From: an uncultured Bacilli bacterium | Lineage (GTDB): Bacteria > Bacillota_I > Bacilli_A > RF39 > UBA660 | Length of the DNA: 27,273 bases | Direction of reading: 5' to 3' | Assembly (NCBI GenBank): GCA_944332105.1 | Contig: CALVJI010000006.1 | Location: forward strand, 1 to 27,273 | Shown here: positions 7,438-16,472 of the stretch, piece after piece | Layout: every line of letters starts with the position of its first letter | How positions within the stretch are numbered: position 1 is the first letter of the stretch | Position numbers and translations under genes: made by a program | The notes under the pieces: generated by a model | Told to the model about the DNA's origin: nothing | Databases searched by the model: none | The model's input: only the letters and a program-made list of their open reading frames with translations

Positions 7438-8826
7438 ATGAATGAGTTAAATATTACAAATTTTTCGAAAAAAGATCAAAAATTAATTTTAAAAGGTTAC
7501 TATTTTGCTAAGAAAATGCACGATACTTATACCAAACCTCGACTAAGTGGTGAACCATATTTTACTCATCCGGTTGCAGTGGCAAAAAATTTAATTGCCA
7601 TGGGAAGTGATGCTACGACAGTAACTGCTGGTTTACTACATGATGTGATTGAAGATACCATTGTCACTAAAGAACAATTAACATATGAATTTGGTAGTGA
7701 AATTGCTAATTTGGTGGACAGTGTAACTAAAGTCACTCAGTATAATAAATCAAAAGATCAGATAACCTTAGCTACCGATCGAAAATTTTTGATTGCTTTA
7801 TTAAAAGATCATCGTACAGCACTAATCAAACTTGCTGATCGTCTTCATAATATGCGTACAGCTAGTGCGTGGAAAAAAGAAACACAAGTACGCAAAGCTA
7901 AAGAGAACTTCACGGTTTATATTCCTGTTGCCAATGCTATTGGCGCGTGGCGCATCAAACAAGAACTAGAAGATATTTCATTTCAAATCCTACAACCAGA
8001 TGAATACCAATTAAATTCTGAAAAAATAGCCTATATTAGAGAAGCGTACAGTCCCTTAGTAAATGAAGTAAAAGAAAAGATTAAAACAAACTTGGAGAAA
8101 AACCGAATTAAACCAATTACAATTAAAACTCAGTTTATAACTCCTTGGACAATATATCAATCATTATCTTTAAGATCAAAACAAATTTTAGAATTGAAAG
8201 ATTTAATTAGTATAAAGATCATCGTCGGCAATAGTATGGAATGTTATCAAGCTTTAGGGATCGTAAATAACTTATATAAAGCCAAAAAAGTAACAGACTA
8301 TATTAGCAGTGCCAAACCAAATAGCTATCAATCCTTACATTCTCATATTGTCGTTTCTGATCAGTTTAATTTACTCGTTAAAATTCGTGATCCTTCAATG
8401 GAAAGCAAAGCAACATATGGTATTTCAAATGCTGATTATCAACAAATTGGTGGTATTAAACTATTTCAAGTAATAGAAACATTAGATGACAATGTAGCTA
8501 ATGATAGAAATTTTTTGAAGAAGATTGGCAAAGAATTTTATGGTGAGAAAGTTTCTTTCTTTACTCCAGATGGTACTCGATGTGAGTTACCTTATGGGGC
8601 CACTTTAGTAGATGCAGCATACTTTATTCATACTGATATTGGAAAACACATGATTAAGGCTTCAGTCAATGGTGTAATTAAAAAAGATCAATATAGAATT
8701 AAAGAAGGAGAAACAGTTCGCATCTTTACAAGTAATGAAGCTTATCCAACAGAGGAACAATTAAAAAATGCAAAAACAAGTTACACAAAGGCCGTGATTA
8801 AAAGAGTTTTAAAGAGGGAAATATAA
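7438..8826 (+). CDS. RelA/SpoT homologue: intact (p)ppGpp hydrolase domain, degenerate synthetase, TGS domain
   Basis: A 462-residue member of the stringent-response family. The HD hydrolase domain keeps every key residue, aligned to Rel of S. equisimilis with an offset of about nine: R35, H44, H68-D69, E72-D73, D134 and N138 (KLADRLHNMR). In the synthetase region the RxKD-type basic motif (RPKHIYS in relatives) reads TPWTIYQ, so R and K are lost; the second catalytic Glu of EIQIRT is replaced (LLVKIRD). D255 and the nucleotide loop NSYQSLHS remain. A TGS domain follows (VSFFTPDGTRCELPYGATLVDAAYFIHTDIG), and the helical, zinc-finger and ACT parts of long Rel are missing. It probably degrades (p)ppGpp without making it. 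The start follows AAGGGGGCG by about 6 bases. The stop abuts the truB ATG. Confidence 0.85.
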   Translation: MNELNITNFSKKDQKLILKGYYFAKKMHDTYTKPRLSGEPYFTHPVAVAKNLIAMGSDATTVTAGLLHDVIEDTIVTKEQLTYEFGSEIANLVDSVTKVTQYNKSKDQITLATDRKFLIALLKDHRTALIKLADRLHNMRTASAWKKETQVRKAKENFTVYIPVANAIGAWRIKQELEDISFQILQPDEYQLNSEKIAYIREAYSPLVNEVKEKIKTNLEKNRIKPITIKTQFITPWTIYQSLSLRSKQILELKDLISIKIIVGNSMECYQALGIVNNLYKAKKVTDYISSAKPNSYQSLHSHIVVSDQFNLLVKIRDPSMESKATYGISNADYQQIGGIKLFQVIETLDDNVANDRNFLKKIGKEFYGEKVSFFTPDGTRCELPYGATLVDAAYFIHTDIGKHMIKASVNGVIKKDQYRIKEGETVRIFTSNEAYPTEEQLKNAKTSYTKAVIKRVLKREI

Positions 8827-9666
8827 ATGAAAGATGGAGTAATATGTATTAATAAGCCTAAAGGATTAACTAGTCGCGATGTTGTAAATCAAATATCACG
8901 TATTTATAAAACAAAAAAAGTAGGACATACAGGAACACTAGATCCGTTAGCAACCGGTGTTCTAATTATTTGTGTAGGCAAATACACTAAATTAGTGAAT
9001 GAATTAACAAGCAAAGAGAAAGAATATCTTGCAACAATGCACTTAGGGATAAAAACCGACACTGCAGATATAACTGGCAAATGTTTAGCTACTAAAAAAG
9101 TAACAGCGTCTCCCGAACAAATTACTGAATCTTTTGCTCAATTTCCTCGTGAATATATGCAGACAGTACCGCTTTACTCTGCTGTAAAAGTAAATGGTAA
9201 AAAACTATATGAATATGCTAGAGCTGATGAAAAAGTTTTGTTACCTAAGCGAAAAGTAATTATTAGAAATTTACAGCTTTTAAAAATAAATAGTCCAGAA
9301 ATCACATTCAAAACTACGGTTTCTAAGGGGACTTATATTCGTAGCCTTATTGTTGATTTAGCTGAAAGTTTTGGGCAATTAGCTACTATGCAAAGTTTAG
9401 TAAGAACAAAGCAAGGACCTATTTCTATAGAAGAGTGCTTTGACTTAGAAGAAGTAACCCAAGAAACTCCATTAAAAACATTGGGAGAACTTTTTGATTA
9501 TCCACGAATTGCCATAGACGAAATGACTAAGAAAAAAATAATAAATGGTAATATTTTGAATTTGCCATCGACAGCCCCAAGGGTATTTCTGACTTTTAAA
9601 GAAAAAATAATTGCTATCTATGAAAAAAAAGAAAAATATTATAGAATAATATTTAAGGTGATTTAA
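8827..9666 (+). CDS. truB: tRNA pseudouridine-55 synthase TruB
   Basis: Converts U55 in the T-loop of tRNAs to pseudouridine. The catalytic motif GHTGTLDPLATG is intact, with D39 as the nucleophile, preceded by the usual GVICINKPKGLTSRDVV opening. TKEKEYLATMHLGIKTDTADITG and the PLYSAVKVNGKKLYEYAR motif are also present. At 279 residues it is near the family norm with a short C-terminal part. It follows the RSH gene with no gap. truB normally follows rbfA; here it is 2.5 kb further on, in another operon. Confidence 0.96.
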   Translation: MKDGVICINKPKGLTSRDVVNQISRIYKTKKVGHTGTLDPLATGVLIICVGKYTKLVNELTSKEKEYLATMHLGIKTDTADITGKCLATKKVTASPEQITESFAQFPREYMQTVPLYSAVKVNGKKLYEYARADEKVLLPKRKVIIRNLQLLKINSPEITFKTTVSKGTYIRSLIVDLAESFGQLATMQSLVRTKQGPISIEECFDLEEVTQETPLKTLGELFDYPRIAIDEMTKKKIINGNILNLPSTAPRVFLTFKEKIIAIYEKKEKYYRIIFKVI

Positions 9667-10554
9667 ATGCATGATATTTGGAGTCCCTGGCACGGATGCA
9701 CAAAAATCAGTGAAGGATGTGCGCATTGCTATATGTACTTTTTAGATAAGATTCACGGCAATAAACCAGGAAATATTATCTATAAGACCAAAAATACACG
9801 TTATCCTTTAATGAAAAATAGAGATGGTTCTTATAAGATTAAGAGTGGTGAACAAATTCGTGTTTGTATGTCATCAGATTTCTTTTTAAAAGAAGCTGAT
9901 CCGTGGCGTGAAGAAGCTTGGGATATCATGCGTCAAAGGAAAGATGTGATTTTCTTTATTTTAACCAAACGAGCTGATCGTATTTTAGAATGTCTCCCTA
10001 AAGATTGGGACGAGGGTTGGGAAAATATCTTTTTAAATGTGACTTGTGAAAATCAACAAAGAGCTGATGAAAGAATTCCCATTTTACTAAAAATTCCCGC
10101 CAAACATAAAGGAATTATGTGTGCTCCTTTTATTGGACCGATTACAATTCTAAAATATTTACAAGAAAATCAATTAGAGCAAGTGATCGTTGGTGGTGAA
10201 AACTATGATGGCGCACGTCCTTGTAACTTTGATTGGGTCAAAAACTTACAAGCAGAATGTGTAAAATATAATGTGAAATTTTGTTTTATTGAAACAGGTA
10301 CATGTTTTATTAAAGATGGCAAGAAATATATTTTAAAAAATAAAGATCTACAAGCCCAGATGGCTCATCGTTCTAATATGAATTTTCCAGGCAAGAAAAT
10401 CGAATGGAAACTGTATGATGAATTTTTAAATCCCCTGAATAAAGAAGAAATATATAAACCATTTTTTTGGAGCAAGTGTGAAAACTGTGGTTCTAAGCCC
10501 ATCTGTAACGGCTGCTCAAAATGTGGCAAATGTCAAATAAAGGAAGAGGTGTAA
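9667..10554 (+). CDS. DUF5131 (phage Gp37/Gp68-like) three-Cys-motif protein
   Basis: A 295-residue protein of the family first named from phage Gp37/Gp68. The N terminus has the hallmark IWSPWHGCTKISEGCAHCY: C11, C18 and C21 in a C-x6-C-x2-C arrangement likely to hold a metal or Fe-S cluster, in a barrel-like fold related to radical-SAM enzymes. Also typical are SSDFF, ILTKRADRI, NIFLNVTCENQQRADERIP and VIVGGENYDGARPCNFDWV. The C terminus adds six closely spaced Cys (CENCGSKPICNGCSKCGKC, last 30 residues), resembling a zinc ribbon or second cluster site. Biochemical role is unknown. It starts directly after the truB stop with AAGGTGATT as ribosome site. The usual mobile-element partner gene TcmP is not adjacent. 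Confidence 0.82.
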   Translation: MHDIWSPWHGCTKISEGCAHCYMYFLDKIHGNKPGNIIYKTKNTRYPLMKNRDGSYKIKSGEQIRVCMSSDFFLKEADPWREEAWDIMRQRKDVIFFILTKRADRILECLPKDWDEGWENIFLNVTCENQQRADERIPILLKIPAKHKGIMCAPFIGPITILKYLQENQLEQVIVGGENYDGARPCNFDWVKNLQAECVKYNVKFCFIETGTCFIKDGKKYILKNKDLQAQMAHRSNMNFPGKKIEWKLYDEFLNPLNKEEIYKPFFWSKCENCGSKPICNGCSKCGKCQIKEEV

Positions 10555-10556
10555 AA

Positions 10557-11573
10557 ATGACAAAAGAAGAAAAAAAAGATTGGCAAATTTTATATGAATT
10601 AGGTGAACAAATTTTAAATTTAAAACCCTGGAAGGTTTTATGGGATTCAAATTTATGCTACTTTAAGGATAAAGATACGCATGAAGAATACTATTTTTGT
10701 ACGATGGGGCACAATAAAGAATTTAGAGGAGTATCGGTTTATACGAAAGAACAATTTAAAAGCTATTATGAAATAGCTTTTGCAAAATATCCCTCATTAC
10801 TTATGCTGAATTATCAAGAATGTGTGACGTGCACATATTGTGAAGAAGAGGAAGTTATTCCTCGTAATATCGAAATAATTAATGAACTAGGATTGAACTT
10901 TAAAAAAGACTGGATTAGTTTTGAAGCATTTAAAAAAGGCTATTTTCCAAGCGCTATTGATCATGAACAAGTAAAGATGTTAAATCGTGTACTTCCCCAT
11001 TATTTAGAATTAGTGAAGGATTACATCAAAAACAAAATTCATGCCGAATTTAACGAGGGAAAATTGTATACACGTACCTTTAATAAAGAAAGCAAAGAAT
11101 ATGAAAATAAGATAGATGAGCTAAAACCATATAAAGTTACGTATTCCTTTCACAATTTACCTTTTAAAATGGTACAAAATATCCAAAAGTGTCGCAAAAG
11201 AAACTATACATTGGAAGTAGATTTTTTGAATTTTTTAGGGATTCATATCAAAGAGTTTGAAGAAGACAATGGCATAGTCAGATGTCCTGTTGGAAAATTT
11301 ATTGCCGATCATGGTGGATTTATTTTTTATTGTCAAATAGATGATATAAAGAAATATAAAAATAAGGAAGAATATGTTATGAATTTTTTTGCAGAACTTC
11401 TTAAAGTATTTAAAGAAGTCGGACTTCCTTCCAAAATTTTAGTACGCGATCGTGAAACATTATCATATATAAATGAAATTGTAGAAATTATTGGCTGTGA
11501 AGTAGAAATATCACCAAAACTGTTTGGAATTGATCATATTTATGAAGCATTTAATCGAAACAATGGTTTCTAA
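10557..11573 (+). CDS. DUF7309/DUF6930-like protein of unknown function
   Basis: A 338-residue soluble protein. The N-terminal part (W-x-LYELGEQILNLKPWKVLWDSNLCYFKD, then YYFCTMGHNKEFRGVSVY) resembles the DUF7309 pattern found with SEC-C-type proteins. The C-terminal part (LEVDFLNFL, then PSKILVRDRETLSYINEIVEIIGCEVEIS) resembles DUF6930. A central CTYCEEEE element and scattered Cys have no clear metal-site pattern. No catalytic motif is recognised. The ATG at 10557 follows GGAAGAGGTG; it lies two bases after the DUF5131 stop, so it is the fourth gene of the operon. Family assignment is from remembered patterns and is moderate. Confidence 0.6.
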   Translation: MTKEEKKDWQILYELGEQILNLKPWKVLWDSNLCYFKDKDTHEEYYFCTMGHNKEFRGVSVYTKEQFKSYYEIAFAKYPSLLMLNYQECVTCTYCEEEEVIPRNIEIINELGLNFKKDWISFEAFKKGYFPSAIDHEQVKMLNRVLPHYLELVKDYIKNKIHAEFNEGKLYTRTFNKESKEYENKIDELKPYKVTYSFHNLPFKMVQNIQKCRKRNYTLEVDFLNFLGIHIKEFEEDNGIVRCPVGKFIADHGGFIFYCQIDDIKKYKNKEEYVMNFFAELLKVFKEVGLPSKILVRDRETLSYINEIVEIIGCEVEISPKLFGIDHIYEAFNRNNGF

Positions 11574-11615
11574 AGATGATTTTATGATACAATAAAAAAG
11601 AAAGGAAGGATGAAA

Positions 11616-12911
11616 ATGTCAAGAATAATTGATGTTCATGCAAGAGAAGTTTTAGATTCACGTGGCAATCCTACAGTTGAAGTAGAAGTCATGACCGAAA
11701 GTGGCGCATACGGAAGAGCCATCGTTCCTAGTGGTGCTTCTACAGGCGAACGTGAAGCTTTAGAATTACGTGATAATGAAAAGGATAGATATTTAGGTAA
11801 AGGAGTTTTAAAAGCTGTCAACAATGTCAATACCATTTTAAAAGATGTTGTGATAGGAATGGATGTGACAGATCAAGTATTGATTGATCATGCTTTAATT
11901 GCCTCAGATGGTACTCCTGATAAAAGTAAATATGGTGCAAATGCTATTTTAGGAATTAGTTTAGCTGTTGCCCATGCTGCCGCAGATTATTATGGACTAC
12001 CTTTATATCGGTATTTAGGAGGCTTTAATACAAAAGTAATGCCTGTTCCAATGATGAATGTCTTAAATGGTGGATCCCACGCGGATAGCTCTGTAGATTT
12101 TCAGGAATACATGATCATGCCTGTGGGAGCTACTTCGATTAAAGAAGCCATTCAGATGGGTAGTGAAGTCTTCCACCATTTAAAAAATGTTTTAAAAAAT
12201 AAAGGACAAGTAACTGCAGTAGGGGATGAAGGAGGCTTTGCTCCAAATCTAGAAGACAATGAAGCTCCTTTAAAATGCATTATGGAAGCAATTACAAGTG
12301 CTGGATACACTCCAGGCAAAGACATTGCGATTGCCATGGATGTTGCAGCCAGTGAATTCTATAATAAAGAAACAAAAATGTATGATTTAAAGAAAAGCAA
12401 TGGTGGTAGTAAAACAACCGATGAAATGATAGCTTGGTATGAAGAATTAATCGAAAAATATCCAATTATTTCCATCGAAGATGGTTTAGGCGAAAGAGAC
12501 TGGGATGGTTGGCAAAAACTAACAGAAAAATTAGGTTCTAAAATCCAACTAGTAGGTGATGATTTATTTGTTACCAATCCAAGTATTTTACAAGAAGGAA
12601 TTTCTAAAAAAATCGCGAATTCTATTTTAATCAAAGTAAACCAAATTGGAACATTAACAGAAACTTTTGATGCCATGGAACTAGCTCGTAAATCAGGTTA
12701 TACCGCGGTTGTTTCTCACCGCTCTGGGGAAACAGAAGACACAACAATCGCCCATATTGCTGTAGCTTTTAATGCCGGTCAAATTAAAACAGGCTCCTTA
12801 TCAAGAACCGATCGCATTGCCAAATATAATGAACTTATGCGTATTGAAGAAGAATTGGAAGTTGTTGCCACTTATCCTGGAAAAAATACCTTCTATAATC
12901 TTCAAAAATAA
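11616..12911 (+). CDS. eno: Enolase
   Basis: Glycolytic enzyme converting 2-phosphoglycerate to phosphoenolpyruvate; Mg-dependent and cytosolic. The 431 residues carry the full set of signatures: VHAREVLDSRGNPTVEVEV, SGASTGEREALELRD, VGDEGGFAPNL, ISIEDGLGERDW, LVGDDLFVTN, ILIKVNQIGTLTET and the SHRSGETEDT loop. The ATG at 11616 is preferred over one two codons earlier because AAAGGAAGG ends about 7 bases upstream. A weak -10 (TACAAT, 11588-11593) without a clear -35 lies upstream, so it may have its own promoter or read through from the operon before it. Confidence 0.98.
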   Translation: MSRIIDVHAREVLDSRGNPTVEVEVMTESGAYGRAIVPSGASTGEREALELRDNEKDRYLGKGVLKAVNNVNTILKDVVIGMDVTDQVLIDHALIASDGTPDKSKYGANAILGISLAVAHAAADYYGLPLYRYLGGFNTKVMPVPMMNVLNGGSHADSSVDFQEYMIMPVGATSIKEAIQMGSEVFHHLKNVLKNKGQVTAVGDEGGFAPNLEDNEAPLKCIMEAITSAGYTPGKDIAIAMDVAASEFYNKETKMYDLKKSNGGSKTTDEMIAWYEELIEKYPIISIEDGLGERDWDGWQKLTEKLGSKIQLVGDDLFVTNPSILQEGISKKIANSILIKVNQIGTLTETFDAMELARKSGYTAVVSHRSGETEDTTIAHIAVAFNAGQIKTGSLSRTDRIAKYNELMRIEEELEVVATYPGKNTFYNLQK

Positions 12912-12917
12912 AAAAAG

Positions 12918-12944
12918 ATGCTGACAAATATTCAGCATTTTTTT
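12918..12944. terminator. Bidirectional terminator between eno and the convergent minus-strand gene
   Basis: ATGCTGA (12918-12924) pairs with TCAGCAT (12932-12938) across a 7-base loop, with T to 12944 on the right and an A run (12905-12916) on the left, which is a T run for minus-strand transcripts. It lies between stops at 12911 and 12954. Confidence 0.85.
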
Positions 12945-12953
12945 GTGTAAAAA

Positions 12954-14426
12954 TTATCGTTTAGAATATTTTTGAAGCGTTCTTACCATTTCAATTTGGA
13001 AAAGAATATCTGTAATTTTTTCCATTTCTAACTGACTCATTTCAACATAAAAACTTTTTTCTTCTGGATGATCCAAAAGTTCCATCGCTATTTCCATTAA
13101 AGTTGCTATTTCTTCTTCTAATTGTGCGCGATAACCAGCAATCGCTGAATTATCATCATTCAAATACTCTAAAGTCCTCAAATATTTTCCTTTTTCTTCT
13201 TCATTAAACAAGGTAAGTAATGCTTCTTTAGCTTTAGTTTCTTGAGAGTCTCTCTCTAAAAAAGGATCCACTACTAAAGGAGGGCTTTGGATAACTGCTA
13301 TTTTAGGTTCTTCTTTTTTATAAACAGGTATTTTTTCTTCTTGAACACCCATAAATAGTTGATAACTTTTCTTTAAATAACTCATAAAAGTTGGTAAAAA
13401 AGCTTTAGGAAAATGGAGTTGCTCAAACAAAGAAATTATGTTTTCATCAGCCATATTACCTGGCTTTTGTAAAGAATAATTCTGCTGTAATTCTTTTTCT
13501 AGAGTATCGAATATTTTAAAATCGCCGTGTAATTTATCATTTCTTTTTAAATAGACTAGATCATTAAAAAGTGCCCGGATAAGTACTTGAAAAATCGTTT
13601 TATCATCGATAGAAACATATTTCATTTCTTCATAAAGGCCTTCATAATACCCAATAAAAGATTCACCATAAAAGCCTTCTAATAATCTCAAAATCTCATA
13701 ATGCAACTGTGTGCTTTCCTCTTCGTTAAAGACGTATTTTAAAGTAGGTGCAAAATACATAGCTTCCAGTTTCTGGGCACATTCTGGATTGTTTTGAACG
13801 AGATAAATAAAACTAGGGCTACCCGTAAAATAATAATCAACAAACTTTGGAGCTTTTGCTTTTTTCTTCTGATATTTTGTCTGTAAATATTCTAAGAAAA
13901 AATGGGCAAAATGTTCATTGACACCTAAAGAAACTAGAGTCTTTTTAGCTTCTTGAAAACCAAAGCCTTGTTTTGTAAAAAGAGTTTTTAATAATGGTAA
14001 CTCATTTTGGCGTTTACTAAGCTCTCTTTTACTTTCTTCATCTGTAACTAAAGTAACAGTATTTTGTAAAACAGCATCTAAATTTGTCATTTTATAGGCC
14101 CATAAAAAAGTGTCCTCATCTATATTTTGTAAAGTATCGATATAAGTTTTTAAAAGGATTTCAAAAATTTGAAACCGTGAAGAAGCAGGAAAATTTAGTA
14201 AAGCTTGCTCAATAAAATCCCAATCAAAAAAGGCCGCAAAGGTATTAAAAGAAATAGGCTTTCTATTATCTATATCTAACAATAGGGAAAGTAAAATATC
14301 ACTTTTATAATGAAGAATTCGATAATGATGAGCTATTTCATCCTGACTTTGATATCTTTTTAAGTTCATATCCTGTTCCATAAAGTATATATATTCAATA
14401 TAATCATTAAATAATTTTGCTTTCAT
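12954..14426 (-). CDS. Uncharacterised 490-residue soluble helical protein
   Basis: The only minus-strand gene in the window. The protein is rich in Leu, Glu, Lys, Phe and Tyr, has one Cys and no signal peptide or membrane segment, and appears almost wholly helical. A central Pro/Lys-rich linker (near residues 365-390, with PVYKKEEPKIAVIQSPP) separates a large N-terminal part from a charged C-terminal helix bundle (LEEEIATLMEIAMELL, then EMEKITDILFQIEMVRTL) that looks like a coiled coil. No catalytic or nucleotide-binding motif was recognised. The start is supported by GGGAGGA about 5 bases upstream on the minus strand. It is divergent from parE and convergent with eno. Confidence 0.85.
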   Translation of the reverse strand: MKAKLFNDYIEYIYFMEQDMNLKRYQSQDEIAHHYRILHYKSDILLSLLLDIDNRKPISFNTFAAFFDWDFIEQALLNFPASSRFQIFEILLKTYIDTLQNIDEDTFLWAYKMTNLDAVLQNTVTLVTDEESKRELSKRQNELPLLKTLFTKQGFGFQEAKKTLVSLGVNEHFAHFFLEYLQTKYQKKKAKAPKFVDYYFTGSPSFIYLVQNNPECAQKLEAMYFAPTLKYVFNEEESTQLHYEILRLLEGFYGESFIGYYEGLYEEMKYVSIDDKTIFQVLIRALFNDLVYLKRNDKLHGDFKIFDTLEKELQQNYSLQKPGNMADENIISLFEQLHFPKAFLPTFMSYLKKSYQLFMGVQEEKIPVYKKEEPKIAVIQSPPLVVDPFLERDSQETKAKEALLTLFNEEEKGKYLRTLEYLNDDNSAIAGYRAQLEEEIATLMEIAMELLDHPEEKSFYVEMSQLEMEKITDILFQIEMVRTLQKYSKR

Positions 14427-14448
14427 AAAATTCCTCCCATAGAGCTGT

Positions 14449-14479
14449 ATTCTATCATAAAAATAGGAAAAATGTTCAA
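14449..14479 (-). promoter_or_regulatory. Candidate promoter of the minus-strand gene
   Basis: On the minus strand TTGAAC (14479-14474) and TAGAAT (14454-14449) are separated by 19 bases, longer than ideal. It sits about 22 bases before the start codon, in the 128-base divergent region shared with parE. Confidence 0.4.
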
Positions 14480-14508
14480 AAAGTAGACAGTTTCTTGACT
14501 TTTAAAAC

Positions 14509-14538
14509 TTTACGTCAATCAAAAATTTATGATATACT
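14509..14538 (+). promoter_or_regulatory. Candidate promoter of parE-parC
   Basis: TTTACG (14509-14514) and TATACT (14533-14538) with an 18-base spacer. The predicted start near 14545 leaves a leader of only about 10 bases before the ATG at 14555, so the ribosome site AGGTGA lies at the very 5' end of the message. Confidence 0.5.
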
Positions 14539-14554
14539 GTCTTAGGTGAATAGT

Positions 14555-16468
14555 ATGGCAAACAAAAATACGTATGATGAACATTCGATAAAAATCTTAG
14601 AAGGTTTAGAAGCAGTTCGAAAAAGACCAGGTATGTATATTGGTTCAACAGATAAACGCGGTATGCATCATTTAGTTTGGGAAATTGTTGATAATTCAAT
14701 TGATGAAATTATTAATGGCTATGGTGATTATATTAAAATTCTTTTACATAAAGATGGCTCAATTACAGTAGCCGATAATGGTCGTGGTGTTCCTATTGGT
14801 AAGCACGAAAGCGGGAAAAGTACACCAGAAGTTATCTATACAATTTTGCATGCTGGTGGTAAATTTGAAGAATCTGGCTATAAAGTATCAGGTGGTCTTC
14901 ATGGTGTTGGTGGTTCGGTTGTAAATGCTCTATCTTCTTATATGGAAGTAACGATTTACCGTGAAGGAAAAATTAGCCAAATCAAATTCCATGATGGTGG
15001 CAAAGTTTTAAGTCCTTTAAAAACAATTGGTGAATCAAAGAAAACCGGCACGATTGTTACGTTCTTACCAGATAAAGAAATTTTTAAAAACTGTAATTTT
15101 TCGTTTACAACCATTTGTGAAAGAATGCAAGAAAGTGCCTTTTTACTTTCTAATGTAACCATTGAAGTCATTGACGAAGAAGATAATTTAAATGCCAAAT
15201 ATCATTATGAAAATGGCATCATTTCTTTCGTAGAATTCATGAATGAAAATAAAAATGTGCTTCATAAACCAATTCATTTTAAAAATATTAAAAACAAAAT
15301 AGAAGTAGAAATTGCTTTACAATATACAGATTCATATAATGAACAAATTTTATCTTTTGTAAACAATGTTAAAACAGGTGATGGTGGCTCTCATGAAGTC
15401 GGTTTTAAAACAGGTCTTACGAAGGCTTTTAATGATTATGCTAAATCAAATAATTTATTAAAGGGGAAAGATGCGAGCCTAGAAGGTGGCGATGTCCGTG
15501 AGGGAATAAGTGCGATCATCTCTGTAAAAATTCCTGAAGATTTATTACAATTTGAAGGGCAGACCAAAGGTAAACTGGGAACCCCAGAAGCCAGAAGTGT
15601 AGTAGAAAGTATTACGTATGAAAATTTAAAATTCTTTTTAGAAGAAAATAAAGAAATTGCTTTAGGTATTTTAGAGAAAGCACAGAAAAGTAAGGAAGCA
15701 AGAGAAGCGGCAAGAAAAGCTCGCGAACAAGTAAGAAAGGGATCGGGCAAAAATAATAAAGAAAGAGTATTAAGTGAAAAACTGGCTAAAGCAACGGGCA
15801 AGGATTATATGAAAAATGAACTTTTTTTAGTCGAGGGAGATTCTGCTGGAGGTTCAGCAAAACCTGTTCGAAATCGTGAAACCCAAGCTATCTTGCCATT
15901 AAGAGGAAAAGTTTTAAACTGTGAAAAAGCCAGTCAACATGAAATTGAAGCGAATGCCGAGCTAAGACAAATTGAATATGCGATAGGTGCTGGTCTTGGT
16001 CAAAGCTTTGATTATACAGAATCAAATTATGGCAAAGTAATTATCATGACTGATGCCGATGTCGATGGTTCACATATTCAAATTCTTTTAATTACTTTCT
16101 TTTATCGTTTCATGCGCCCTTTAATTGAACAAGGAATGCTTTATGTAGCGACTCCTCCTTTATATGCAATTGAAACGAGTAAAGGCAAAGAATATATTGC
16201 AACTGATGAGGAATTAGAAGAAAAGAAAAAAACGTTAAAAGGAAATTATAAAGTTCAAAGATTTAAAGGTTTAGGAGAAATGGATCCGGATGAACTTTAT
16301 GAAACGACGATGGATCCAAAAAACAGAAGACTCATGCGAGTTTCCATTACTGATGCTGCTCTAGCAGAAAAAAGAATTCATGTTTTAATGGGTGATGAAG
16401 TAGCACCAAGAAAAGAATGGATCAATGAAAATGTTGACTTTACATTAGAAGACGATTTTAGGAAGTGA
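14555..16468 (+). CDS. parE: DNA topoisomerase IV subunit B
   Basis: ATPase subunit of topoisomerase IV, which decatenates daughter chromosomes. The 637 residues show the GHKL ATPase features (EIVDNSIDE, ADNGRGVP, SGGLHGVGGSVVNALS) and the TOPRIM motifs (LVEGDSAGGSA, LPLRGKVLN, IMTDADVDGSHI). The STPEVIYTILHAGGKFEESGYKVSGG and IGAGLG forms favour ParE over GyrB. The ATG at 14555 is preferred to an in-frame GTG at 14546 because AGGTGA (14544-14549) is correctly spaced for the ATG. parC follows after four bases. Confidence 0.9.
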   Translation: MANKNTYDEHSIKILEGLEAVRKRPGMYIGSTDKRGMHHLVWEIVDNSIDEIINGYGDYIKILLHKDGSITVADNGRGVPIGKHESGKSTPEVIYTILHAGGKFEESGYKVSGGLHGVGGSVVNALSSYMEVTIYREGKISQIKFHDGGKVLSPLKTIGESKKTGTIVTFLPDKEIFKNCNFSFTTICERMQESAFLLSNVTIEVIDEEDNLNAKYHYENGIISFVEFMNENKNVLHKPIHFKNIKNKIEVEIALQYTDSYNEQILSFVNNVKTGDGGSHEVGFKTGLTKAFNDYAKSNNLLKGKDASLEGGDVREGISAIISVKIPEDLLQFEGQTKGKLGTPEARSVVESITYENLKFFLEENKEIALGILEKAQKSKEAREAARKAREQVRKGSGKNNKERVLSEKLAKATGKDYMKNELFLVEGDSAGGSAKPVRNRETQAILPLRGKVLNCEKASQHEIEANAELRQIEYAIGAGLGQSFDYTESNYGKVIIMTDADVDGSHIQILLITFFYRFMRPLIEQGMLYVATPPLYAIETSKGKEYIATDEELEEKKKTLKGNYKVQRFKGLGEMDPDELYETTMDPKNRRLMRVSITDAALAEKRIHVLMGDEVAPRKEWINENVDFTLEDDFRK

Positions 16469-16472
16469 TAAA

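Noticed and set aside
10557..11573. TcmP, the usual partner of three-Cys DUF5131 proteins
   Set aside because: None of the TcmP patterns I know are visible, and the sequence looks like DUF7309/DUF6930 instead.
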